Assembly: GCA_001782975.1 (NCBI GenBank)
Contig: MFQD01000034.1
Span: 5,043-17,310, forward strand
Direction: 5' to 3'
DNA from: Candidatus Magasanikbacteria bacterium RIFCSPHIGHO2_02_FULL_50_9b
GTDB taxonomy: Bacteria; Patescibacteriota; Patescibacteriia; Magasanikbacterales; 2-02-FULL-50-9b
DNA: 12,268 nucleotides
The position numbers and the translations under genes were made by a program. Positions 5,602-11,287 of this stretch are shown in pieces. Numbering within the stretch: the stretch's first letter is position 1; each line of letters starts with the position of its first letter. The notes beneath the pieces are model-generated. The model did no database searches, had not been told where the DNA came from, and was given only the letters and a program-made list of their open reading frames with translations.

Positions 5602-5630
5602 ACTATCGCTCCTGCATAAAATATTGTCAA
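5602..5630 (-). promoter_or_regulatory. Promoter of the Nudix gene
   Basis: A perfect TTGACA (5630-5625) is followed by a 17-bp spacer and GATAGT (5607-5602, 4/6). Initiation would fall about 3 nt before the ATG at 5592, implying an almost leaderless mRNA. A GGAG in the spacer is too far from the ATG to be its ribosome binding site. Confidence 0.5.
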
Positions 5631-5650
5631 CACTTCGTTGACCCACATTG

Positions 5651-5690
5651 ACAAAATTATCATTTTGTGAGACCCTCCTCCTACAGGAGG
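5651..5690 (+). promoter_or_regulatory. Operator-like repeat and Shine-Dalgarno-sequestering hairpin
   Basis: ACAAAAT (5651-5657) and ATTTTGT (5662-5668) form a 7-bp inverted repeat with a 4-nt centre. Just after it, AGGAGG (5685-5690) is an ideal Shine-Dalgarno site 4 nt before the ATG at 5695. It is exactly complementary to CCTCCT at 5674-5679 (5-nt loop) and again at 5677-5682. Folding would hide the ribosome binding site. A TTGACA (5648-5653) has no clear -10. Confidence 0.6.
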
Positions 5691-5694
5691 AACC

Positions 5695-6393
5695 ATGAAC
5701 AGGGAACCAAAAGCGTACGAACTCGACTCATTCTTCAAAATCACGCGAATCGACCATGGTCTCGAGCAGGGCGACGTCCTTCCCGACAGGCGGTCAGTCG
5801 CATACGCGAATGCGCCGTACTTGATCGTCACAGAACGCGATGAGCCCAACGGCAAGAAAATCACATGGGTTCAGACTGGCCCCGGGGTGCACATCTTCCC
5901 GCTGCGCCTCAACGAAAAAGCCGAGTGGGAGGTCGGGTTGCTGCTCCAGTCAGAGCGATACGATGCCCTACAGCCCGAATCGGGAACCGAGCCGCCCCCA
6001 AAGGGCCTCGGTGGGTATGTGCAGCCCAACGAACTGGTGCTCGAAGCCATGCACCGCATTGCGCGGGAAAAGGTCGGGATGCAGCTGGACACCCAGACGC
6101 TGCAGATCATTTCAATGCCCCGCTTCATGCCGATCGGCACCGTGGATGTGCAGATTGTTCACCGCGCCTGCGTCGGCTTTGTCGAAAAGGCATTTCCAGG
6201 CAACCACAACTGCAGGCTCAAGTACTACACGCTTCGCGGTGCCGTGAATCTCGCCGCGAACAACTACGTGTTCGACGCCGCCACCGCGGACGGCATCCAC
6301 AAGCTCGCGCACTGGATCACGACCCGCGAGGCCCACGCCATGCGCCAGAAACTGCGCGAAGAGGCAACGCGCAAACGGCGTCGGGAACCGTAG
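5695..6393 (+). CDS. Degenerate Nudix-fold protein, probably not a standard hydrolase
   Basis: I recognise this 232-residue protein only by fold pattern. Strands (PYLIVTER, HIFPLRL, WEVGLLLQ) precede GLGGYVQPNELVLEAMHRIAREKVGM. Aligned to the Nudix box G-x5-E-x7-R-E-U-x-E-E-x-G-U, it keeps G107, E113, R121, E125 and G128, but has I122 and K126 where two acidic residues should be. Catalysis of the usual kind would be impaired, so a binding or regulatory role is possible; some Nudix-like domains act as sensors. The C terminus is strongly basic (last 14 residues mainly K, R and E). The ATG at 5695 is fixed by the AGGAGG 4 nt upstream. G/C at third positions is high compared with the divergent Nudix gene. 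A terminator follows at 6425-6466. Confidence 0.7.
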   Translation: MNREPKAYELDSFFKITRIDHGLEQGDVLPDRRSVAYANAPYLIVTERDEPNGKKITWVQTGPGVHIFPLRLNEKAEWEVGLLLQSERYDALQPESGTEPPPKGLGGYVQPNELVLEAMHRIAREKVGMQLDTQTLQIISMPRFMPIGTVDVQIVHRACVGFVEKAFPGNHNCRLKYYTLRGAVNLAANNYVFDAATADGIHKLAHWITTREAHAMRQKLREEATRKRRREP

Positions 6394-6424
6394 CCCCGCT
6401 CCGCGCACGCGCTCAAGAGCATCT

Positions 6425-6466
6425 GTCCACGCACTGCCAATACCGGCGGGGCGTGGACGATTTTTT
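6425..6466 (+). terminator. Intrinsic terminator of the degenerate Nudix gene
   Basis: GTCCACGC (6425-6432) pairs with GCGTGGAC (6451-6458), followed by GA and six T (6461-6466). A short inner GCC/GGC pair set lies in the loop. It lies about 30 bp past the stop codon. Confidence 0.9.
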
Positions 6467-6484
6467 AATGGTTAAAATACACAT

Positions 6485-6512
6485 TTGACAAACGAATCAG
6501 GAATGGTAGAAT
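6485..6512 (+). promoter_or_regulatory. Near-consensus promoter of the small RNA unit
   Basis: TTGACA (6485-6490), 16 bp and TAGAAT (6507-6512) are preceded by TGG at 6504-6506, so -35, extended -10 and -10 are all present. It is among the best promoters in the window. The only thing downstream on this strand is the hairpin terminator at 6519-6569. Confidence 0.78.
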
Positions 6513-6517
6513 AAGTG

Positions 6518-6569
6518 CAAACCTCGGCCCCGTGGTCAAAGAGCCACACTTGCGGAGGTTTTTATTTTT
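6518..6569 (+). ncRNA. Putative small RNA of about 50 nt
   Basis: Transcription from the promoter at 6485-6512 should begin near 6518-6520. AAACCTC (6519-6525) pairs with GAGGTTT (6555-6561), followed by TTATTTTT. Inside, GTGG (6532-6535) pairs with CCAC (6544-6547). The transcript would therefore be one closed hairpin and end within the last codons of the convergent gene 6562-6819. No open reading frame fits. The family is not recognised; it is not SRP RNA, 6S RNA or any riboswitch class I can place. Confidence 0.5.
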
Positions 6570-6819
6570 CCGGGAATATTGAGATCAACGATTTTTCGCC
6601 TGTTGCCCGATCTTCTTTAACTTGCACATAAAAAACAATCCCGCCGCTATCAGTGCCGCCAAAACGATGCAGTAATTCTGACTGATTATCAATATCTATT
6701 TTTGTAATCGGTTCATGAGGTGAATGTTCTAGAAGCTCAATAGCACATGCATAAAATTTCAGACGCCGCAAGCGTTCGCTTTTGTGCTTTTCGTGAAGGT
6801 GTTGCCAAAAAATCGGCAA
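6562..6819 (-). CDS. Hypothetical small protein
   Basis: I do not recognise this 85-residue protein. It has a basic N-terminal helix (HLHEKHKSERLRRLKFYACAIELLEHS), then RFGGTDSGGIVFYVQVKED, a turn, and a final strand SLISIFPE. The end is a beta hairpin of the kind seen in small RelE-type folds, but no catalytic residues can be named. The start is uncertain: the codon at 6819 is TTG, and the frame is open to 6852 without ATG or GTG. No Shine-Dalgarno site is present. A 10-bp inverted repeat (6844-6869) lies just upstream. The coding pattern and amphipathic strands argue for a real gene; it could also be the 3' part of a decayed one. Confidence 0.5.
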   Translation of the reverse strand: MPIFWQHLHEKHKSERLRRLKFYACAIELLEHSPHEPITKIDIDNQSELLHRFGGTDSGGIVFYVQVKEDRATGEKSLISIFPEK

Positions 6820-6843
6820 AAATATTTTTTGCTTTTTAAAACA

Positions 6844-6869
6844 TCGCCACGATTATTACATCGTGGCGA
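6844..6869. promoter_or_regulatory. Perfect 10-bp inverted repeat upstream of gene 6562-6819
   Basis: TCGCCACGAT (6844-6853) and ATCGTGGCGA (6860-6869) are perfectly complementary with a 6-nt loop. On the minus strand TGTTTT follows, so it may be a weak terminator of the operon upstream. Its place before the small gene would also suit an operator. Confidence 0.55.
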
Positions 6870-6889
6870 CTTGCCAATATTACAACCAA

Positions 6890-6956
6890 GCGCAGGTATA
6901 CTACATCCGACGGGCGTTACCGACCTCTCGCCCCCAAGGATGTAGTATACCTGCGC
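6890..6956. repeat. Long perfect inverted repeat (19-bp arms) with inner stem
   Basis: The arms 6890-6908 and 6938-6956 are perfectly complementary over 19 bp and begin and end with GCGC. The 29-nt loop contains GGGCG/CGCCC (6912-6916 with 6929-6933). No U-run follows on either strand. It ends 9 bp before the 3' end of the adenosyltransferase gene. It is too long and perfect for an ordinary terminator and too small to code. Confidence 0.75.
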
Positions 6957-6965
6957 CAATTCAAT

Positions 6966-7508
6966 TTATTTCTCCCAAAACACTTCCGTCGCCTCGGCCT
7001 TGAAATTCACCCAGCGCGCCGCAACAAACAGAAGGTCGCTCAGCCGATTTAAGTAACGATCATACAGCGGATCCGTGATCGCCGCGCGCGCGAGCGCGAC
7101 GGTGTGGCGCTCTGCGCGACGACAGACCGTACGCGCCATGTGGAGCAGCGCCGCAGCGTGCGAACCGCCGGGCAAAATAAATTGCGTCAGTGGCGGAAGC
7201 GATTCTGATAATGCATCAATGACGCCCTCCATTTGTTCAACCGCATCAGATGGCAACTCAGGAATTTTTTCGCGCATCGGTCCGGGTGGCGTGGCCAATT
7301 GCGACCCGACGACAAACAGTTCATTCTGAATTTTTTGCAGAATGTCATCAAGCTCCGGCTCAAGTTTGTGTGCGCGTGCCAACCCGATAATTGAATTCAA
7401 TTCATCAACCGTGCCATACGCATCAATGCGTACATCATCTTTCGGAATTCGTGTCCCGTCAGTCAGCGACGTTTGACCGGCGTCGCCGGTGCGTGTGTAG
7501 ATTTTCAT
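6966..7508 (-). CDS. pduO: Cob(I)alamin adenosyltransferase, PduO type
   Basis: The 180-residue protein transfers the adenosyl group of ATP to cob(I)alamin, giving adenosylcobalamin. It has the PduO/MMAB signatures: TRTGDAGQTSL (5-15) for ATP, R27 with DAYGTVDELNS (29-39), FILPGG (110-115), CRRAER (129-134) and RYLNRLSDLLFVAARW (151-166) with R155 and D158. Length matches the family. It lies 30 bp after nrdJ on the same strand and should be co-transcribed, so its product feeds the reductase directly. No other cobalamin gene is in the window, suggesting salvage of corrinoid from outside. The ATG at 7508 is preceded by AATAATATG twice, as a direct repeat. Confidence 0.95.
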   Translation of the reverse strand: MKIYTRTGDAGQTSLTDGTRIPKDDVRIDAYGTVDELNSIIGLARAHKLEPELDDILQKIQNELFVVGSQLATPPGPMREKIPELPSDAVEQMEGVIDALSESLPPLTQFILPGGSHAAALLHMARTVCRRAERHTVALARAAITDPLYDRYLNRLSDLLFVAARWVNFKAEATEVFWEK

Positions 7509-7538
7509 ATTATTGCCGCATGCGGCGTGGCATATTAT

Positions 7539-10500
7539 TTAGCTGCACCCCATTGACGCACCGCAATTCATACAGCGGTAGCACGACCCGTTACGCACCG
7601 TGGTGTGACCACAGGTGTCACATGGCGGCGCATCGCCCATTAAATTGTCGAGACCTAATGATACGGTTGGTGTGTGTGACGCGAAAAGAGAAGTCGTTCG
7701 AGTCACCGGCAACAATGCGGTCTGTTCGCCTGCCTGCGTTGCGCGCAATACGTCTTCAGGGATCACCTGTTCAGCAATTTTCGCAGCTGCGTTCGCGATC
7801 TCCTGTAATTTTTCTGTCCGATTTTTTTCAATGCCCTCAGGCGGCACTTGTGCCAAATCAACGCGCCCCAAATATTCAACCGCAAGCACACGGAAAATGT
7901 AATCAACAATCGACGTGCACATTTTTACATTTGGGTGCGTCGTGAATCCTGATGGCTCGAACCGCGTGAACGTGAATTTCTCAACAAATTTTTCAAGTGG
8001 CACGCCGTGTTGCAATCCCATGGAAACTGAAATCGCAAAACAGTTTAATACACTGCGAAACGCTGCGCCCTCGCGATACATGTCAATGAAAATTTCGCCA
8101 AGTGAACCATCTGGATATTCGCCAGTACGCAGATAAATTTGTTGGTTGCCAATTTTCGCCTCAACAGTGACGCCCGATCGCTTCGCCGGCAGCGCACGCT
8201 TTTTACCCCACTCAATCACACCCGTTGGAGCGACTGGCGCACTGTATAACTCCACGTGCGGATCTGTCTCCGCGCCCTGCTGCGTCGAACTCACGGGAAC
8301 GACACCAAGCCCGTTATCTTGGGTTGGCTGCGCAAGATGTTGCGAAGCAACCTGCGTCGATTGGATTGCGTCGGAGACATGCTCTGTTATCAAAGACACA
8401 GCAGGTGATGCAGCAACATCTTGTGCAGCCCCACTGGTGTCGGTCTTAGTTTCGCTCTTGGTATCGCTCTTCGCCGACAACGGCTGACTCAACTTACACC
8501 CATCCCGATACAGCGCCATTGCTTTCAATCCCAATTTCCACGACTCCATATACGCTTCCTTAATTTCTTCAATCGTCGCCTCGTTCGGCATGTTAATCGT
8601 TTTCGAAATCGCGCCAGACAGAAATGGTTGCACTGCTGCCATCATTCGAATGTGTCCACTATGATGGATGAACCGTTCGCCTTTTTTGCCACACTTGTTC
8701 GCGCAATCAAACACCGGATAGTGTTCACGTTTCAAATGCGGTGCGCCTTCAATCGTCATCGTCCCGCACACATAATCATTTGTTTCTGCTAGCTGCTCAT
8801 CGCTGAATCCGAGCGCGCGCAACATGTTGAAACTCAAATCATTATATTGCTCCGGTCGCAAACCCAATCGCTGCATCAACTCTTCACCAAGTGCATAGAC
8901 GTTAAACGCAAATTGCAATTCAAACACGCCGGGCAATTGCTTTTCAATTTTCGCGATGTCCTCGTCGGTGAATCCTTTTAATTTCAACACGCCATGATTG
9001 ATGTGTGGTGCGCCAGACAGAGTTCCGGTTCCGCGCATATACCGAATCATTTCATCGATTTGATCTGCAGTATACTTCAAGGTCTTCAACGCAACAGGCA
9101 AACTTTCGTTCACAATTTTAAAGTACCCGCCGCCTGCTAATTTCTTAAATTTCACCAGTGCAAAATCCGGCTCAACACCAGTTGTCGCGCAATCCATCAG
9201 CAATCCGATCGTGCCAGTCGGTGCGAGCAATGTTGTTTGTGCGTTGCGATAGCCATAGATTTCACCAAGTTCAAGTGCGCGGTCCCATGCGCTGCGCGCA
9301 GCGCGCAGCAGATACACCGGACACGCCGTTGGATCAATCCCTACTGGTTTAATTGCCAGTTTTTCATATTCGTCAGTCGGTGCATTGTATGCCGCACGAC
9401 GATGGTTGCGTACCACACGCAACATATCAGAGCGATTCAATTCAAATTTCGGAAACGCGCCCTGATATTTTGCCATCTCGGCGCTCGTCGCATATGATTC
9501 GCCGGTCATGATGCTCGACACCGCGCCCGCAATCGCGCGTGCTTCACGGCTGTCATACGGAATGCCTGCAGCCATCAAAACACCAGCACCCAAATTCGCA
9601 TATCCCAGTCCAAGCGTTCGAAATTCGTATGACATTTCCGCGATTTCTTTGCTTGGAAATTGCGCCATCAAAACACTCACTTCAAGCACGACTGTCCACA
9701 AACGTGACGCATGGCGAAATGAATCCACATCAAACACCATTGTTTTCGGATCAAAAAAGTGCGCCAAATTAATCGACGCCAAATTACACGCCGTGTTGTC
9801 GAGGAACATGTATTCGCTGCACGGATTTGATGCATTGATGCGTCCCGATTTCGGACAGGTGTGCCATTCATTGATTGTGGTGTCGAGCTGAACGCCCGGA
9901 TCCGCGCACTGCCACGCCGCATCCGCGACTTTGTTCCAAAGCGTCGTTGCTTTGATCGTGCGAAACACACTGCCATCCGTGCGCGTGCGCAAATGCCAAT
10001 CGCGATCTTCGGTCACTGCGTCCATGAACGCGTTGGTCACGCGAATTGAATTGTTGGAATTTTGTCCGGAAACGGTGTTGTATGCCTCGCCTTCGTAGTC
10101 TGATGGATAGCCACCCGCAACGAGTGCCGCAACTTTCTTCTCTTCATTTGCTTTCCACATTACAAACTCTTCAACATCCGGATGGTCTGCGTCAACAATC
10201 ACCATTTTCGCTGCGCGGCGCGTCGTGCCGCCGGATTTGATTGCGCCAGCCGCGCGATCGCCGATGCGCAACCAACTCATCAATCCCGAAGACGAACCGC
10301 CGCCCGAAAGTTTTTCGCCCGCACCGCGAATCGACGAAAAATTTGTTCCGGTTCCCGAACCGTATTTGAACAATCGTGCCTCGCGCACCCACAGATCCAT
10401 GATGCCGCCTTCGTTGACAAGATCGTCATTGACGGATTGTATGAAGCACGCATGCGGTTGCGGATGCGAATAGGCATCAACGGATTTTGTCAGCGCCTTG

Positions 10501-11069
10501 CTGTCAGGGTCAACAAAATAATGTCCTTGCGCTGGTCCGTTGATTCCATACGCCCAATACAATCCGGTGTTAAACCATTGTGGCGAATTTGGCGCTGCCA
10601 TTTGTGTGAGCAACATGAATGCAATTTCGTCGTAAAATGCCTGTGCATCGCGCGGCGTTGCAAAATATCCGTATTGTTCGCCCCACCACCGCCAGCAACC
10701 AGCCAGTCGATGCACTACTTGTTTGACGGATGTTTCGGATCCAAACGTTGGAGTCCCGTCAGCATTTAATTTTGGCGTGCCATCTGAATTTTTTTGCGGC
10801 ACACCGGCTTTACGAAAATATTTTTGTGCTAAAATGTCCGTTGCCACTTGCGACCACGTTGCCGGAACCTCGACCGTGTCCATATTAAACACCTCACGGC
10901 CATCTGCTTTGCGGATAACAGAGCTGCGAATCTCATAGACGACGCTTTCAAAAACATCCTGCCCTTCTTTGGTGAATCTGCGGGGGATGGACAACCCTTT
11001 TGGCGCACCCATTGCGGCGTGATTGCTGGCCTGTGAACTGGTGATTTGTGCCTGTAATTCGGGGGACAT
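7539..11069 (-). CDS. nrdJ: Adenosylcobalamin-dependent (class II) ribonucleoside-diphosphate reductase
   Basis: The 1176-residue enzyme makes deoxyribonucleotides by radical chemistry started from adenosylcobalamin, without oxygen or an iron subunit. Visible are NSPQWFNTG (161-169), PHACFIQS with C208, FKYGSGTGTNFSSIRG (234-249), GGTTRRAAKMV, the NPCSEY loop with N415, C417 and E419, and C428 in ACNLASINL as the partner of C208. APTGTIGLLMD follows later. After the barrel comes a low-complexity S/T/A/Q linker (about 862-950), then the extension with EIFIDMYREG, HGVPLEKFVEKF and RFEPSGF. The C-terminal zinc-ribbon-like tail has cysteines at 1150, 1153, 1163, 1166, 1169 and 1175. Length is normal for the long form and no intein is seen. 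An in-frame TGA just upstream fixes the ATG at 11069. It has no Shine-Dalgarno site. Confidence 0.97.
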   Translation of the reverse strand: MSPELQAQITSSQASNHAAMGAPKGLSIPRRFTKEGQDVFESVVYEIRSSVIRKADGREVFNMDTVEVPATWSQVATDILAQKYFRKAGVPQKNSDGTPKLNADGTPTFGSETSVKQVVHRLAGCWRWWGEQYGYFATPRDAQAFYDEIAFMLLTQMAAPNSPQWFNTGLYWAYGINGPAQGHYFVDPDSKALTKSVDAYSHPQPHACFIQSVNDDLVNEGGIMDLWVREARLFKYGSGTGTNFSSIRGAGEKLSGGGSSSGLMSWLRIGDRAAGAIKSGGTTRRAAKMVIVDADHPDVEEFVMWKANEEKKVAALVAGGYPSDYEGEAYNTVSGQNSNNSIRVTNAFMDAVTEDRDWHLRTRTDGSVFRTIKATTLWNKVADAAWQCADPGVQLDTTINEWHTCPKSGRINASNPCSEYMFLDNTACNLASINLAHFFDPKTMVFDVDSFRHASRLWTVVLEVSVLMAQFPSKEIAEMSYEFRTLGLGYANLGAGVLMAAGIPYDSREARAIAGAVSSIMTGESYATSAEMAKYQGAFPKFELNRSDMLRVVRNHRRAAYNAPTDEYEKLAIKPVGIDPTACPVYLLRAARSAWDRALELGEIYGYRNAQTTLLAPTGTIGLLMDCATTGVEPDFALVKFKKLAGGGYFKIVNESLPVALKTLKYTADQIDEMIRYMRGTGTLSGAPHINHGVLKLKGFTDEDIAKIEKQLPGVFELQFAFNVYALGEELMQRLGLRPEQYNDLSFNMLRALGFSDEQLAETNDYVCGTMTIEGAPHLKREHYPVFDCANKCGKKGERFIHHSGHIRMMAAVQPFLSGAISKTINMPNEATIEEIKEAYMESWKLGLKAMALYRDGCKLSQPLSAKSDTKSETKTDTSGAAQDVAASPAVSLITEHVSDAIQSTQVASQHLAQPTQDNGLGVVPVSSTQQGAETDPHVELYSAPVAPTGVIEWGKKRALPAKRSGVTVEAKIGNQQIYLRTGEYPDGSLGEIFIDMYREGAAFRSVLNCFAISVSMGLQHGVPLEKFVEKFTFTRFEPSGFTTHPNVKMCTSIVDYIFRVLAVEYLGRVDLAQVPPEGIEKNRTEKLQEIANAAAKIAEQVIPEDVLRATQAGEQTALLPVTRTTSLFASHTPTVSLGLDNLMGDAPPCDTCGHTTVRNGSCYRCMNCGASMGCS

Positions 11070-11094
11070 ATGAAAAAAGGATCAGCTTTGTTAA

Positions 11095-11143
11095 ACACTA
11101 CATCTTGTGTTGTCCCCTCCCATATCATCACAAGATGTTGTGT
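11095..11143. promoter_or_regulatory. Two NrdR boxes upstream of nrdJ
   Basis: ACACTACATCTTGTGT (11095-11110) matches the NrdR-box consensus acaCwAtATaTwGtgt at 14 of 16 positions. TCACAAGATGTTGTGT (11128-11143) matches at 13 of 16. All capital (most conserved) positions fit in both. Their centres are 33 bp apart, about three helical turns, as is usual for paired NrdR sites. Together they look like a 15-bp inverted repeat with one mismatch. They lie 26-74 bp before the nrdJ ATG. NrdR is the dATP/ATP-sensing repressor of ribonucleotide reductase genes; its gene is not in the window. Confidence 0.85.
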
Positions 11144-11162
11144 ACATGGTTCTTGTCAGGCA

Positions 11163-11190
11163 AGTATAGCACAGCTAAAACAGGTGGCAA
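11163..11190 (-). promoter_or_regulatory. Promoter of the nrdJ operon
   Basis: TTGCCA (11190-11185), 16 bp and TATACT (11168-11163), preceded by TGC, give a good -35 and an extended -10. Initiation near 11156 would leave an 87-nt leader that contains both NrdR boxes, so repression could act by blocking elongation or by an additional start site nearer the gene. Confidence 0.68.
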
Positions 11191-11207
11191 CCTCGCGCAA
11201 CAGCAAT

Positions 11208-11227
11208 CTATCCACCGATTATCCACA
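11208..11227 (+). promoter_or_regulatory. DnaA boxes between nrdJ and ruvB
   Basis: TTATCCACA at 11219-11227 is a perfect DnaA box. CTATCCACC at 11208-11216 matches 7 of 9 and is offset by 11 bp, one helical turn. The pair lies upstream of the nrdJ -35 hexamer (centred about 60-65 bp before the predicted start), where DnaA boxes regulate nrdAB in Escherichia coli. Confidence 0.5.
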
Positions 11228-11259
11228 CTCACGCTGTGCAAAACTTCTACAGCCCGTCA

Positions 11260-11268
11260 TGTTATACT
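11260..11268 (+). promoter_or_regulatory. Extended -10 promoter of ruvB
   Basis: TGT followed by TATACT (11263-11268) is an extended -10. No good -35 is present. The predicted start near 11275 leaves a leader of about 13 nt before the ATG at 11288, containing a weak GAG only. Confidence 0.58.
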
Positions 11269-11287
11269 CCGTCGAGTGACTGCAAAT

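Noticed and set aside
5593..5646. N-terminal extension of the Nudix gene to the ATG at 5646
   Set aside because: The extra 18 residues are not Nudix-like and the best promoter lies within that stretch, which favours the ATG at 5592.
5865..6488. Plus-strand frame of 207 codons, overlapping gene 5695-6393
   Set aside because: It is a GC-rich +1/+2 shadow; it has no ribosome site and runs through the terminator.
6890..6956. Integron attC site
   Set aside because: The arms lack the RYYYAAC and GTTRRRY boxes, pairing is perfect without the extrahelical bases, and no cassette or integrase is present.
8480..8760. Possible intein or insertion in nrdJ because of its 1176-residue length
   Set aside because: Motifs follow one another without interruption; the extra length is the low-complexity linker and the usual C-terminal extension.
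10182..10769. Long plus-strand frame of 195 codons
   Set aside because: It is entirely antisense to nrdJ, whose reading frame is certain; several similar antisense frames along nrdJ were dropped for the same reason.
11070..11287. Replication origin between nrdJ and ruvB
   Set aside because: There are only one perfect and one weak DnaA box, no AT-rich unwinding tract and no dnaA, dnaN or gidA gene nearby; gene regulation is the simpler reading.
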